DNA of 60,000 nucleotides from Adiantum capillus-veneris (lineage: Eukaryota; Streptophyta; Polypodiopsida; Polypodiales; Pteridaceae). Where the stretch lies: assembly GCA_014529385.2 (NCBI GenBank), contig CM043954.1, forward strand, positions 93,825,247 to 93,885,246, in the 5' to 3' direction. Shown one piece after another: positions 34,206 to 45,618 of the stretch (its first letter is position 1; each line of letters begins with the position of its first letter). The notes beneath the pieces were generated by a model, which had not been told where the DNA came from, did no database searches, and saw only the letters and a list, made by a program, of their open reading frames with translations. Made by a program: the position numbers and the translations under genes.

Positions 34206-34751
34206 TTATTCCCCCCTTAAAGAAGAGTTTTTGTCCTCGAAAACAAAAGTGGGGAACTTCTTCTTAAGAACACTAATGTTTTCCCAAGTGGCACCTTCCT
34301 CAAGCCAATCTTTCCACTTGATTAAAGCTTGTTGATGTACATGATGGCGCGTACGTAACTCATGATAGTCAACAACACGTTCAGGTTCATGCGGTAAGGT
34401 AGGAGGTTCAACAAAATCAACCAAAATCTGTTGGTCAATGACATTGTCGTCCCCATGTAACCGCTTACATAAACGGCTTACATGAAACACCGGATGAATA
34501 CGAGAATGTGTTGGTAGTAATAATTTGTAGGCACGATCACCTACTTGCTTGAGTATTTTGAAAGGCCCACAATATCGGGGATATAATTTAGGTGTTGGCC
34601 CAGTTTTCAGACTTTCTGAATGTTCTCGCACACGTAAAAATACTTTCTCCCCTTCCTCGAAGGTAACTTGCTGACGTTTCTCATCAGCATACTTCTTATA
34701 CCGATCATGCGCTTGTCGGACATTTTGACGAGCGATTTTCAGCATGTCCAT
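34206..34751 (-). pseudogene. Integrase C-terminus with chromodomain, element D
   Basis: An open 181-codon segment. It has a Lys/Arg-rich helix, FEEGEKVFLRVREHSESLK, YPRYCGPFKILKQVGDRAYK, the HPVFHVSRL motif, then a chromodomain from about residue 122 (PERVVDYHELRTR...ALIKWKDW...ATWENI). Chromodomains on integrase define chromoviruses and direct insertion to chromatin marks. Upstream integrase sequence is shifted, so this is a fragment. Confidence 0.8.
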
Positions 34752-35621
34752 GTGGTCTTGGAGAAATCCTTAACCTGTTGGAGCTTTTCGGTTGTCAACC
34801 CCACCATAACAGGTGACCTAGGTTGAAACCCATACATGAGCATGAAAGGACTAAATCCACTTGTGACATGCTTAGCACTATTGTAGGAAAACTCGAGAAT
34901 AGGTAAGTATTCTTTCCAGTCTGACTATTTTTTGCTTACGTATGCTCTTAGCATATCCTCTAGCACTTGGTTAACTTGTTCAGTCTGACCATTTTTTTCT
35001 CGATGATTGGCTGTACTGAAGTTCAGTAGTGTACCCAATCGTTTGAACACAGTCCTCCAAAAGTGACTGCTAAACTTGGATCACGATCATTGACAATGTT
35101 ACTTGGAAAACCATACAACTTGTATAGATTTTCCACAAATAACTTGGCTAGTTTTGGTGTCTTAATCATTGATTTGGTTGGAATAAACTACATAGTTTAG
35201 TCAACCGGTCTACTACCACCCATACCGAGTCATGACCTTGTACAATGGTTGGTATACCCACAATAAAGTCCATAAAGATACTTTCCCATTTTCCATTGGG
35301 GAATCTCCAAAGGATGTAAGAGTCCTCCTACTTTCAGGCACTCTGATTTGTTAACTTGACATTTTTGGCGATGCAATACATAAGCTTGAACAAAGCCATG
35401 TATACGTGGCCAGTAAAACTGTCGTTGTACAAGAGCATAAGTTTTTCTAATACCCGAGTGCCCTGCACTTGGACTATCATGACATTCATAAAGAACTTGT
35501 CACAGGATGTCTGTGTCCGTCGGTACACAAACTCTCCCCTTATGAAGTAGGTACCCATTGTCGATGGTGAAATGATTCCATCACTGTAGTTCATCACTAG
35601 ATAGAGGAGAACTAGGTGCAT
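34752..35621 (-). pseudogene. Integrase zinc-binding and core region, element D (degraded)
   Basis: Short frames in several phases give a degraded HHCC region (35621-35334, ending IAKNVKLTNQS). In other frames the core appears as pieces around the first catalytic Asp (WTLLWVYQP region) and a later segment. Stops and indels are frequent; the DDE triad cannot be read in one frame. Confidence 0.55.
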
Positions 35622-36656
35622 AGGTTAATGCTACACTACCATCATTGGAGTGAGAAGGATCCCTCATTTGTACATGGCTCCACACTTTGGAATATGCTTC
35701 ATCATGCTCATATTTTCCTTTGAGAGAATCCAAAAATTCACTATGAAGTTCCGTGAACAAGAGAGAATTGATCTCCGGCATACGACTTAGAGTGTCAGGC
35801 ACTACATTGTATCGACCTTTACGATACTGGAGCTTGGTGTCATATTCCTGAAGAATCTCGGCCCACCTGGCTTTTCGACCCTTCAAATCTGTTTTTTGTG
35901 TAAACCATTTGATGCTTTCATGGCAAACACAATCTCAAACTGAGCACCATACAAATAATGCCACCATGTTTTTAAGGTAGACACTATTGCATAGAGTTTG
36001 CGCTCATAAGCAGAGTACTTCTGCTGAGCTGCATCAAGCTTCTTGCTTTCAAATGCAATTGGCCGTCCGTCTTGTAACAGGACTCCTCCAATAGCACGGT
36101 TACTAACATCCATTTCCAAAACAAATGGTTTCAAAGGATCTACCATAGCTAGTATAGGAGCTGTAGGTAATGCATCCTTGAGCTTATCGAAACTGTGCTT
36201 TTGAGCGGGTCTCCACTGAAAAGCTTTGCCTTTGCATTTCAATTGATCCGTCATGGGAACAACAATATTAGCATAGGTTTTAACAAACCTGCGGTAAAAA
36301 CCTGCAAATCCTAAAGAAATCTGTAACTCTTCCAGATTTTTAGGAGAAGGCCATTGCTTGATTGTATCCACTTTGGATTGATCCATATATAGCCCATCAG
36401 CTGAAATAACATGCCCTAGATAGTGAATTTCTTCTTTCAAAAAATCACACTTAGATTCCTTGGCATATAATTTATTTGTTTGTAACAACTCGAACACCCG
36501 CCTGAGATGTTCTAAGTGTTCTTCTTCAGAAGCACTGCAGATTAGAATATCATCAAGAAAAATGATGACAAATTTGCCCAAGTACGACTTCAAGACACTA
36601 TCCATAAGTGTCATGAATGTTGCGGACACATTGGTTAACCCAAAGGGCATCACCAA
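35622..36656 (-). pseudogene. Reverse transcriptase-RNase H, element D
   Basis: The frame 36656-35883 starts at MVMPFGLTN and contains FVIIFLDDILI (catalytic Asp-Asp pair), LGHVISADGL, GFAGFYRRFVKTYA and the RNase H start FVLEMDVSNRAIGGVLLQ. The part from 35886 gives RWAEILQEYDTKLQYRKG and NVVPDTLSR, the RNase H end. A frame change joins them near 35885. Classical Ty3/gypsy layout. Confidence 0.85.
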
Positions 36657-37266
36657 GAACTCGTAGTGTCCAAACCTTGTTTGGAATGCAGCTCTAGGTA
36701 TATCAGCAAGTCAAATACGAACTTGGTGATAACCTGACCACAAGTCTATTTTCATAAAAATGCAAGCATGAGTGAGTTTGTCAAACAACTCATCCACTCA
36801 TGGCAATGGGTACTTGTTCTTAACCGTAACCGCATTTAAGCCACGGTAGTCTACGCACATGCACATACTGCCGTCTTTTTATTTCACTAATAGGATAGGA
36901 GAATCCCATGGTGAAGAACTGGGTTGTATAAACCCTTTGCTAAGGTAGTCCGAAGGCTGACATTCCACCTCAACAGCTTCAGAATAACTCATACGGTAGG
37001 GCGGTTTACTGACAGGTTTACAACTTGCAACCACATCAATGCTATGTTGCACCGATCGTGTTGGTGGTAATCCTTGTGGAAAATCATTAGAAAAAACATC
37101 TTGAAATTCCTTTAATAATTTATGTAACTCACTAGCAACATTTTCTTGTTTGGAAGTATCCATTGGGGGAAGAGATGAGAGAGAAGCAAGCGGCGTTGAG
37201 GAATGTTCAACAAATTCAATGTTAGAGAGAAAATGAGACAATGAGTAACACAAGAAAACTTGATCT
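36657..37266 (-). pseudogene. Protease-reverse transcriptase linker and RT N-terminus, element D
   Basis: It contains LLKEFQDVFSNDFPQGLPP, SVQHSIDV, PPYRMSYSEA, FIQPSSSPWDSPILLVK, then an in-frame stop at 36879 and further RT sequence in shifted frames. The frame runs from the E insertion site (GATCT) directly onto the protease segment at 47143, so E split this ORF. Confidence 0.75.
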
Positions 37267-38748
37267 TGATGGCGGGAAAAAGAGCAGTGCAATCGGGTGG
37301 CCTCTGTACTCGTGCACACTCCACAAACCACGCCTCATGCAAACAAGCAAAGAACAAAGCAAAGGGGGCACCACCCTAAATTAAGAGGTTTAGGGACCTC
37401 ACCCATAGTGCACATAGGCAAGTGAGACTTCTGGCATTATGATGGCATCAAAACATATGGCAAAACACATAGAAACGAAGCTTAGGGACCTTATGTAGCA
37501 TATATATACACAAGACATCAGCTTAACAATACAACGGCATCTGATCATACATAACAAGGATATAGAGAAGCAAGACAAGGATGGCATAATCCCTTGTCAA
37601 AAACAATCAACCCAGCAAGTAGGTATGATCCTACTAGCAACACATCAATACCTTAGAGAATGATGGCGAGGATGGTGTCCATGGAGCATGAGAGAAGACT
37701 CCTTATTTAGGTTTTAGGGCTAGTAATGTAGCATACTAGAGGGAGAGAGAGAGAGGGAGAGAGAGTAGAGCTCCATCCATAGCTCCTCGTTGTGAGCAAT
37801 GTCGTCATAGCTTCATTGCTTGGTGAAGTGGGTGAAGTGTTGGTTTTGAGTGAGAGAAGGCCTCCTTATATAGGTTTCTGAGAGGGTTTAGGATTAAGGA
37901 TAAACATGCTTAAATCCGCTGATTCGGGTTACTTTTTGCTTAGGGTGGTCAACAGATTGAGGTCACCTGATATGTCACCATCAAGATATTCTCTAGAGTG
38001 ATGTGAGAGGGGAGGGTAAATGCTGATTTTTCTGATTGTGACACATGGGGATAAGGCCTTGACTGGCATTTAAGAGCAGGTAAGGTGGCTGTTGAAACTG
38101 GAGGTTCTGCACATGTTAGCTGGGTCCTCCTGAATATCAAATTCTCAAAAAATCCTCAACCATGGCTTCTTTTGACATGTGTTCTTTGAAAAAATCAGCA
38201 TGTCTCTTTTCAACTCAAAAGTCTTTATCCCTGTTGACTCACCTTTACCATAAGATTTTCCCCTTTTCTCCTCCTGTAACTGCATTGTTGATGCCCAATC
38301 ACTGTTTCTAGTAACAGTGAAATGTTACCTACCAAATACTTATGGTGCAGTAAAAATATTTACCATGGGTAAAAAAAGTTACTGTAGGTAAAAAGTGATT
38401 TGTATTTACCATGTAGGTAAAAAATATTTACTGTGGTAAAAAATATTTACTATCGGTAAAAAAGTGAAAACGGAGTATGCTGTGCTGTGAGTCCACACGA
38501 ACATCCTCGTGTAAATTTCACTAGAAATTCACACCTAGAATGGGCTATTCTGTAAGATATAGGTTGTAGGCATGCATAAGAGCTCGTTCCCACATATCTT
38601 CTGTCCATGGCACTTTTTACTCTTTGGTGCTTGTGAAGTAGATTTTTCTTCTCTTTCGAGATCCCTTGGACTAGAGTATCCTCATCTTCCCAACAACTGA
38701 CTGTGCCTTTATTGCATCTTCGGAAGGGGTCCTAAGAACCATGCATCA
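37267..38748 (-). repeat. 3' LTR of element E
   Basis: 1482 bp. It contains a GGTAAAAAATATTTACTGT minisatellite (38345-38465), a GA-rich patch (37740-37765) and TATATAA near 37873. About 20 bp shorter than the 5' LTR, mainly from one minisatellite unit. Confidence 0.92.
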
Positions 38749-38752
38749 TATA

Positions 38753-38764
38753 GCCCTCCCCCTT
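38753..38764 (-). other. Polypurine tract of element E
   Basis: The minus strand reads AAGGGGGAGGGC, then TATA, then the LTR start TGATGCATGG. Confidence 0.75.
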
Positions 38765-39066
38765 AAGCTAGAGGTATTTGATGCCTCTAGCTGTAAGTTG
38801 TGCTACAATAGGGTTCTCTTGAATACTTACCCACCTGGTACCAATTGAATCTGCCATGTTACTGCTTTCTTGGCTGATGCACCCTGTTTAGTCCTTTCTG
38901 ATGAATAATTGTATCCATCCATGACTAACAACTGGTCTCCTAGACCCTTGGAAGCCATACCCCATCCATTGTCAATATCCACTTTCACTGGTAGCATTCT
39001 CTTTTTTTCTTTTTTTCTTCTCTTTTTTTTTTTTTTTTTGAAACGACTATGTACATGATTGTTACC

Positions 39067-41283
39067 TTAGTTGGAGCTTGAATATGATGAGCTCTCCTCT
39101 GAACCATCCTTAGCATTGATTTCACCAGCATATGGCTGTGAAAGACGACATTGGTAGGCCTTCAATCGCCAACCATTTACCGGGGTCTGATGTACCTTAC
39201 CATCTAGGTCACCTAGTTGGTAACTACCATTTGAGAACCTCTGTATCACTACAAAAGGGCCTTCCCACTTAAGCAAGAACTTACCATCCTTCCTGCGATC
39301 AAAGAGATTGTCGTATCTGCGCACTAAAGAACCTTCCTTGATACCTTTCTTGACAAGGTTGCGATTGAACTTCTTTCGTTTCTTCTCTGCTTGGGTTGCA
39401 TAGTACTTCACTGCTGACTCTCGATCTAGCCCTAACCTCTCCAAATCGATGATTCTTCCTTCCACCTGCTTCTCTTGACTATCCTCTTGATGTGCTTTTA
39501 GAACTCAGAGGCTCGCTAGCTCCACTTCTATAGGCAATAGTGCCTCTTGCCCGTAAACCAAGTGAAAAGGTGTACACCCCAAGGATGTTTTAAAGGATGT
39601 TCTGTAGGCCCAAAGTGCTGCATCTAGGTGTTTTTCCCATGCCTTAGGATGTAAATGCACTTGCTTAGTGATGATTTTACATATAAGACCATTTACCTTT
39701 TCCACAAGACCATTGCACTGAGGGTAGTATGGTGTAGAGTGCCTGCGCTTGATTTTTAACTTGCTCATCAATTGCCCGACTAAATCAGCTCGAAATCCCG
39801 GTCCCCTATCCGAGAGAATCTCCAAAGGTGTGCCAAAACGGCAACAAAGGCATTCAAAAATGAAATCACTCACGTCCTTGGCTGTGATGCGCTTTGTGGG
39901 ACGAGCTTCTGCCCATCTGGTCATGTACTCCACCCCCATAATGATGTATTCCTTCCCTGATTGAGTGCAAGGTAGTGGCCCTATTGCATCTATCCCCCAT
40001 TTTTCAAATGGCCCATAGGTTTTGATTGGATGCTGATTTTCATGGGTAAGACGCCTTGGTCCAGCTTTTTGGCAAACCTCACATGTGCGGCACCAATGTT
40101 GTACATCTCGATGGAGGCTTCGCCACGTGAACCCTGCTTGTAAAATCTTTCTGCTAGTAATCTCTTGTGCAAAGTGGCCACCACACACACCTTCATGACA
40201 ACTAAACAAAATATCCTTTATCTCTTGGGATGCAGGAACTCTCCTTAAGACAACATCTTTCCCTCTACAATACAAGTCCTCATTCACTAAGCTATAGCTG
40301 GTAGCCTTTTTTGCCAACCACCTACGTTCACTTTTACTCATACCAGAGGGTGCTTCACAATGCTCAAGAAAGTAAAGTAAATCATGCAGCTCGTCCTTTC
40401 CCTGGTATAAAGGACTTTTCACAAGGATAGCACCTACTATGAGAGTTTGTAGTTCTTCACCTGCTAAGGCATCTGCTTCTCGATTTTGATCTCTAGGTAC
40501 AAAGTGCACTCGAACTTCTTTAAAACCCTTCAACAAGGCCTTTGCTTCCCTCATCTTAACAGACAATTTGTCATTTTTACACGCCCATACACCAACCATT
40601 TGCTTAACAATCAACATGGAGTCACCAAAAACATTTAGCTTTGTGATGCCCTGAGAAAGACAACATTGCAACCCTAAAACAAGGGCATGGTACTCTGCCT
40701 CATTGTTAGAATGAACCTCTTTTAGATGAAACCCTTTTGCAAAGATCTTCTCCTTCTCTGGACCTAATATTACTATGCCTGCTGATGCCTTGTCTTTGGT
40801 CCTCTTGTAAGCCCCATCAAAATACAGACTGTGTGCTCCCAGTAGAACTTCAGGCTCCGGGATAGGCGGTACCTTACTAGGTGCCTCTTTCTTGGCCTTC
40901 TCATAACACCTTTGTGTGAGGACATCTGCCAAACAAGCATGGGTGGAATCCTCTACTTGTAGTGTGTAGTCAAACTCTTGAAGCTGCACCACCCACTTTG
41001 CTATTCTTTGAGACAATTCCATGTGTTGTAGGGCATATGGAAAAACCTCCTCAGTTGTGATCACCACAAATTGTCTCGGAAGTAAGTAAGCCCGAAACTT
41101 CTCCACTGCAAACTTAAGAGCTAGCACCAATTGCTCAGTTGCGCTGAAACCCTTTTCAGCAGCTGTCATCACTCTACTAGAGAAGTAGACTGGTCTCATG
41201 AGAGATGTCTTTGGGTCTTTTTGCATCAAGACAACTCCTAGAGCTTCTGGACCTACACTAGGATTTACATAGAATAATTCACC
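39067..41283 (-). pseudogene. RNase H - archaeal-type RNase H - integrase, element E
   Basis: Continuous frame with two stops (TAG just above 41229; TGA at 39505). From the start: RNase H (VYFSSRVMTAAEKGFSATEQ, QRIAKWVVQLQEFDY); second RNase H (LYFDGAYKRTKDKASAGIVI, NNEAEYHALVLGL, FGDSMLIVKQM, FVPRDQNREADALA) with its Asp/Glu/Asp set; integrase zinc motif (CHEGVCGGHF ... CRTCEVCQ) and core with WGIDAIGPLP, LSDRGPGFRADL and YYPQCNGLVEKVNG supplying Asp-Asp-Glu. The last part (39465-39067) is the integrase C-terminus (LVRRYDNLFDRRKDGKFLLK, WEGPFVV), without a chromodomain. Confidence 0.88.
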
Positions 41284-42006
41284 CTATGTGGGTTGTAGGA
41301 CGACAGGCAATGAGCTCAAAATGGTTTTAACTTCTTGAAAGCACCTTTCACCCTCCTCACTCCATGTTAATGTAGTGTGTTTAGTGAGCTGCTGCAAAGG
41401 ATAGATTGCCTGAGAAAGGAGATGTATGAATCGTCCCATGTAGGGAACCTTTTGAATGAAGGAGACTAGTTGCTTCACGTTTGAAGGAGTAGGTAAAGCT
41501 AACAATGTCTTTACCTTTTCAGGGTCAGCCTCAATACCATCTTGAGACACAACATGGCCTAGTAGAGTGACCTTGCTCTCACCTATGTGGCACTTGTCTT
41601 TATTCAATTGCCCACCCAATTGGGCCAGACGGGTGAAACCTTCATCAACCTTGGACAGATGTACTTCCCTAGAGCTGTAAATGCAAAAATCATCAATGAA
41701 GACTCGTATGGACTTACCAAAGTAAGGTTGAAACACCAAGTTCATAAACCTCTGGAAAGTAGCTGGGGCATTAGTTAAACCAAAAGGCATAACTCTATAA
41801 GCAAAACAACCCCAAGGTGTTATGAAGGTAGTCTTTCTTTGGTCTTCATCTGCAATTTTGATTTGGAAGTAGCCTGAGTACCCATCACACACTGTGTACC
41901 TTTCATGACCAGCCACTTCATTTAGTATTTCATCTTGAAAAGGCAAAGGAAAATGGTCCCTTTTTGTGGCTGCGTTTAGAGGCTTGTAATCCACACATAC
42001 CCTCCA
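41284..42006 (-). pseudogene. Reverse transcriptase, element E
   Basis: Same frame as gag-protease upstream, separated by TAG at 42007 within the normally conserved KNG-x-WR motif and closed by another TAG near 41284. It contains DYKPLNAATKRDHFPLPF, DGYSGYFQI, FAYRVMPFGLTNAPATFQ and VFIDDFCIYS with the catalytic Asp-Asp pair, then LLGHVVSQDGIEADPEK. Domain otherwise intact. Confidence 0.88.
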
Positions 42007-44263
42007 CTACCCATTTTTCTTTGGTGGTACCACAACTGGAGACACCCACTCAGAATCTTCCACTGGGTAGATAGATCCTGCCTTGAGTAATCTTTTTACT
42101 TCTTTTAAGAGTGCATCTTGTTGCACTAGCCCTAATCTCCTTAGCCTTTGCACCACTGGTTTGGCACCTTCCTTTAATTGGATATGGTGTTGGGTTACCG
42201 TCACTCCTTTAATGTGCTCGTAATCAGTTATAAAGAGGCCAACATGCTTCTTTAGTACCTGCAAATAGGGTTCTCTCTCTTCTTCTATTAGGTCCTTAGC
42301 TAGCATCTCCTCTAAGCCTGTGGCTTCTTCCTTGTTTAGAGAGTCTTGACCACCTTCTCCTTCTGGGTTTCGCAGTATTATACCCATGACTTCCAAAGAG
42401 CTAGCATCCTCCTCAGATGACTCATCCTCAGATGAAGAGTAGCTGCTTGTGCTCCATTCATCCATAGAAGTCTCCATCTCTAGGTCTTGTTGTCTACCCT
42501 GCTTCATGTCATACACAATTTTTTGTTGCTTGCCACCTACCTTATGATTTGGTCGCAACTCAAGGGAACCTGTCTCCCAATCTTGCCTAGCTTTCATAGC
42601 CATAAGCCAAGGTCTTCCAAGGATTAGCGGATAGCCCTCCCCCTTAGTTGGGATCACATAAGCATCAATTGAGATTGCAACACCAAAAGCTGAAACCTTC
42701 ACTCCATTAATCTTTCCCACACAAGCCACCCTTACATTATTTTCCATCTTAGCTTGTAAGGAAGTTTGCTCGTTTACTTCCAAACCCAACCTGTGCATTA
42801 ATTTCTCTGTCATAACACAAATCTCGGCTCCACCATCTACGTACACATTGGAGACTCGCTGACTCTTAATCTCTGCATCAATGACTGGCACGATATCCTT
42901 CATGCCTCTTGCACTAATAGACCCAACTGACTTTGCCTTAGTCCTCCTGGTGCTGACCATCTTAGACCAGGTTCTACGCATCTTTGGGAAAAGGTGGAGG
43001 AGTTGCTGCCATGAAATCTTTGGTCCTTGCTTACTCACATGTGCTACCAGGTCGTAAGGTATGGATCCTACCCTAAGTGGAAAGTCTTCTACTCCTATGT
43101 GCCTCCTTGACCTACTCTTCCTTTTCTTGTCTCCTATCACTTGGGAGGAACCCTCATTCCCTTTATCCGGCTCTGAAGCTTCCATTTCATCAGTTCTTTG
43201 TCTCCTAACTCTCTTTATTGGCATGGCAACAGCTTCCTCCATTTTTTCTTTCCCTTTATCCTTACCATTGTCAAGACTTATGACAGAGACAGCCCTGTCC
43301 TCCCCTCCCGATGGTAGTGGAGGGATCTCTGCTGGTGCTTGTGGTGGTGGAGGAGGGGGTCTCAATATTTGGATTGGTGGAGCCACGTGTGCATTTTGTC
43401 CATTTAGTGGCCTAGCTCGAGGAGGAGTGACTTGCTGGCGAGGAGGCCGTCTTTGATTACCATTTCCTTGATCGCGTCGTGGATGGGGGCAATAATACAT
43501 GCCGTGACCTACCTCTCCACAGTTGTAGCAAATGTACTCACGTGCTTGCCTTTGTCCTTCTTGTCTATTTCGTTCATTTCCTGGTTGGGGAGCCCTTACA
43601 CCTTGAACCAGATTGATGGACAGGCTCTCTAGTTGATTGGTGATTTGTTGAAGTAATTCTTGTTGAGAGGACTCTTGGTCTGTTGCTCCTGTCCCTGCTA
43701 CTACCCTTGCCGTAGGTTGAGCTAGCGGTGGAGGCTCCATTCCCCCTTGTAGTTGAGCTTGGAATTTTAACTTCCTATCCTTATCCCTTGCATAAGTCAT
43801 AGCTTTATCAAAGGTATCTGGGAATTTACCTTTTACCTTTTCTCGAAGGATGGGGTAAAGCCCTGCCAGGAAACAGTCCTTCTTTAGGCATTCTGGCGCC
43901 CTTTCTCCTTCACCTAGTGATGCACACCATTTCTCCCACAGGTTGGAAAACTTTCCTTCATAGCTTCTATAGTCATTGGGTGATGTTTGGCGTAGCTCTA
44001 AGAGCTGTTTCCATATCTCCTCTGGAGGCTCATGGCGGCGAAATTCTTCGATGAAGGCCATCTTTAAGGACTCCCAGTCTCTTCTTTCTTCAGGTGCCAA
44101 ATTTTGATACCATAATTTTGCACCTTCCCTCAAGACCAAAGGAAAGGCCCTTAACTTAGTAGCTTCGTCATCCCTTCCCGATACCAGAAAGGCCCATTTC
44201 CAAATTATCTAAAAAGTCTGGAGCAACCTCCCCAGGCTTACCATAAAAATTAGGGAAGGCCAT
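42007..44263 (-). pseudogene. Gag-protease, element E (frameshifted near N-terminus)
   Basis: Gag ATG at 44263 (MAFPNFYGKPGEVAPDF) matches the MAF start of C1/C2 gag. A one-base shift around 44185-44200 sends this frame to TGA at 44168. The main frame then runs 44139-42007: gag helices (EGAKLWYQNLAPEERRDW, FRRHEPPEEIWKQL), zinc knuckle CYNCGEVGHGMYYC, Pro-rich and basic linkers, protease with VYVDGGAEICVMTEKL (Asp-Gly-Gly form) and YPLILGRPWL, acidic Ser/Glu stretch, and the RT lead (VVQRLRRLGLVQQ). Confidence 0.85.
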
Positions 44264-44354
44264 AAGTTAGAGAGTAAACAATTACACAAACAGCTCCAAT
44301 TTATTTTAAAATAGAGTATGGTAATTACAATTTGGAGCTTTAGCACAACTTAGC

Positions 44355-44582
44355 TCAAAATAGGATGAAGATCGACACATCAAAGGAATGGTAATAGTCT
44401 AGTCAGGGTAGAATGACAGGATGAGGAGAGCGCAAGATTTCCCCAAGTCTCTCGGCTCCAAACAACAGGGCTATTCTTTGCTGATAAAAGATTTTTCTAT
44501 CAATACAAATATTCACACGGATATGACGCACAAAATGGAAAAGAAACATGCGGGGATCATCATTCTCATTATTGGCATCCAT
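44355..44582 (-). pseudogene. Conserved leader small protein, element E (internal TGA)
   Basis: ATG at 44582, final TGA at 44357-44355. The 76-codon frame has an in-frame TGA at 44405-44403 (codon 60). Before it: an Asn/Asp-rich start, FHFVRHIRVN, RKIFYQQRIAL, FGAERLGEIL, and a Pro/Val/Ile segment. After it: Tyr-Tyr, SFDV and a hydrophobic end, exactly as in the homologues of A and C. Conservation past the stop shows the stop is a recent lesion, like those in pol. It lies about 90 bases before gag. Confidence 0.6.
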
Positions 44583-44598
44583 ACTTACACACAAGAGC

Positions 44599-45132
44599 CT
44601 AGCTTAGTTGCACCACCTTGGGACCAATGAGCCTGATCAGCCACAGAAGGTCAGCACCTCGGATCACTTCGACTCTTCCTGATGCATCTGTGAAGACGTA
44701 AGGCATGATTGCAACACTTTGTACAATGCTGAGCCTTTTAGCAAGCAACAATTGGATGCTATTACCATAATCAGCATGACAAATGAAAGTGACACCATTA
44801 ATGTGCAGCACATCATCAACTAAGATAGTTTCCTTAGATTGAGATAACTTCTTGAAAATTAGCAGCAAAGGTAGGGCAGGGAGGCTTTTCACCCGGTCTC
44901 CAAAGCACTTTGGACAATATCCAAAGTAATCTTCACGCGGACAGGAGGTTGGCTTGGGATTGGTGGTGTCTGGATTCACAAAGTGCACTGGGAGCACTCG
45001 CAGACGGGCGGCAATCTTGTAGGCAAGCCTTCGCCTCTTTGCTTCAGGAGGATTTAGGGGTGAGAGTCGTGGTTGCAAGTTGGAGGTTGAAGTTGGTTGC
45101 TCACTAGCCTTTTTCTTGCCTGTAGTGGTCAT
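44599..45132 (-). CDS. Leader ORF 3 of element E (about 177 aa, unidentified)
   Basis: Start chosen at ATG 45132 (MTTTGKKKASEQPT). A basic, Pro/Ser-rich start is followed by an Arg/Lys patch (PEAKRRRLAYKIAARLR), two Cys in YFGYCPKCFGDR, and a hydrophobic C-terminal half (LLLIFKKL, LLLAKRLSIVQSVAIM, LLWLIRLIGPKVV). It ends 17 bases before the start of the conserved small ORF. The protein resembles nothing I recognise; the basic patch could be a nuclear signal. Tat elements such as Ogre carry an extra ORF before gag, so an accessory gene here is plausible. Confidence 0.45.
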   Translation of the reverse strand: MTTTGKKKASEQPTSTSNLQPRLSPLNPPEAKRRRLAYKIAARLRVLPVHFVNPDTTNPKPTSCPREDYFGYCPKCFGDRVKSLPALPLLLIFKKLSQSKETILVDDVLHINGVTFICHADYGNSIQLLLAKRLSIVQSVAIMPYVFTDASGRVEVIRGADLLWLIRLIGPKVVQLS

Positions 45133-45169
45133 GTAATCCCTTATTAATGAGATTAAGCCAAATGTTACC

Positions 45170-45361
45170 TTACGCTTGAGCACGCGCTGCGGCCTTGGGC
45201 CACTTAGGTGTAGAGGTGATCTTCCTCCTCTTAGTCGGCTCCTCAGGAAAGAGAGGTCTGGTGATGCTTTCTCTTCCCTTAATGTGTGTCACAGTACCTT
45301 CGTGTATGTTGATGTAGAATATTTCAAGCTCGTGTGCGTTGGAGGTTTCTGGAGCACTCAT
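45170..45361 (-). CDS. Leader ORF 2 of element E (63 aa, unidentified)
   Basis: ATG at 45361 (MSAPETSNAHELEIFYINIH), then Thr/Glu sequence and a basic tail (PTKRRKITSTPKWPKAAARA). Follows ORF 1 by about 20 bases. It could be an exon: a GTAAG-type site occurs in ORF 1 (after EIQE). Confidence 0.35.
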   Translation of the reverse strand: MSAPETSNAHELEIFYINIHEGTVTHIKGRESITRPLFPEEPTKRRKITSTPKWPKAAARAQA

Positions 45362-45381
45362 AGGTTGAGAGGAGAGGTATA

Positions 45382-45567
45382 TCAAGCTCTTCTTCTTACT
45401 CTCCTTCGTTGGCGACGATCACGAACAAGGCATGTAGAAGAACTTACTTCTTGAATTTCAATGACACTGCAACCTGGTAACAAGACCTCGATGAAAGATT
45501 TTAAGGCCTCTAAAGCCTCCTCCTCTTCTGTTCTCCAATTTGCAAACTCCTCACGCCATTCGTCCAT
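45382..45567 (-). CDS. Leader ORF 1 of element E (61 aa, unidentified)
   Basis: ATG at 45567 (MDEWREEFANWRTEEEEALE). The acidic helical first half is followed by FIEVLLPGCSVIEIQE and then an Arg-rich end. The sequence GAAGTAAGTTC inside it looks like a 5' splice site, so the last 20 codons may be intron and the true protein may join ORF 2 or ORF 3. It sits about 50 bases after the primer site. Confidence 0.35.
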   Translation of the reverse strand: MDEWREEFANWRTEEEEALEALKSFIEVLLPGCSVIEIQEVSSSTCLVRDRRQRRRVRRRA

Positions 45568-45618
45568 GTTGTAGATTGCACATCTTCATTGCTTGTGGAT
45601 TGAAGGTCTGTGTAGCCC

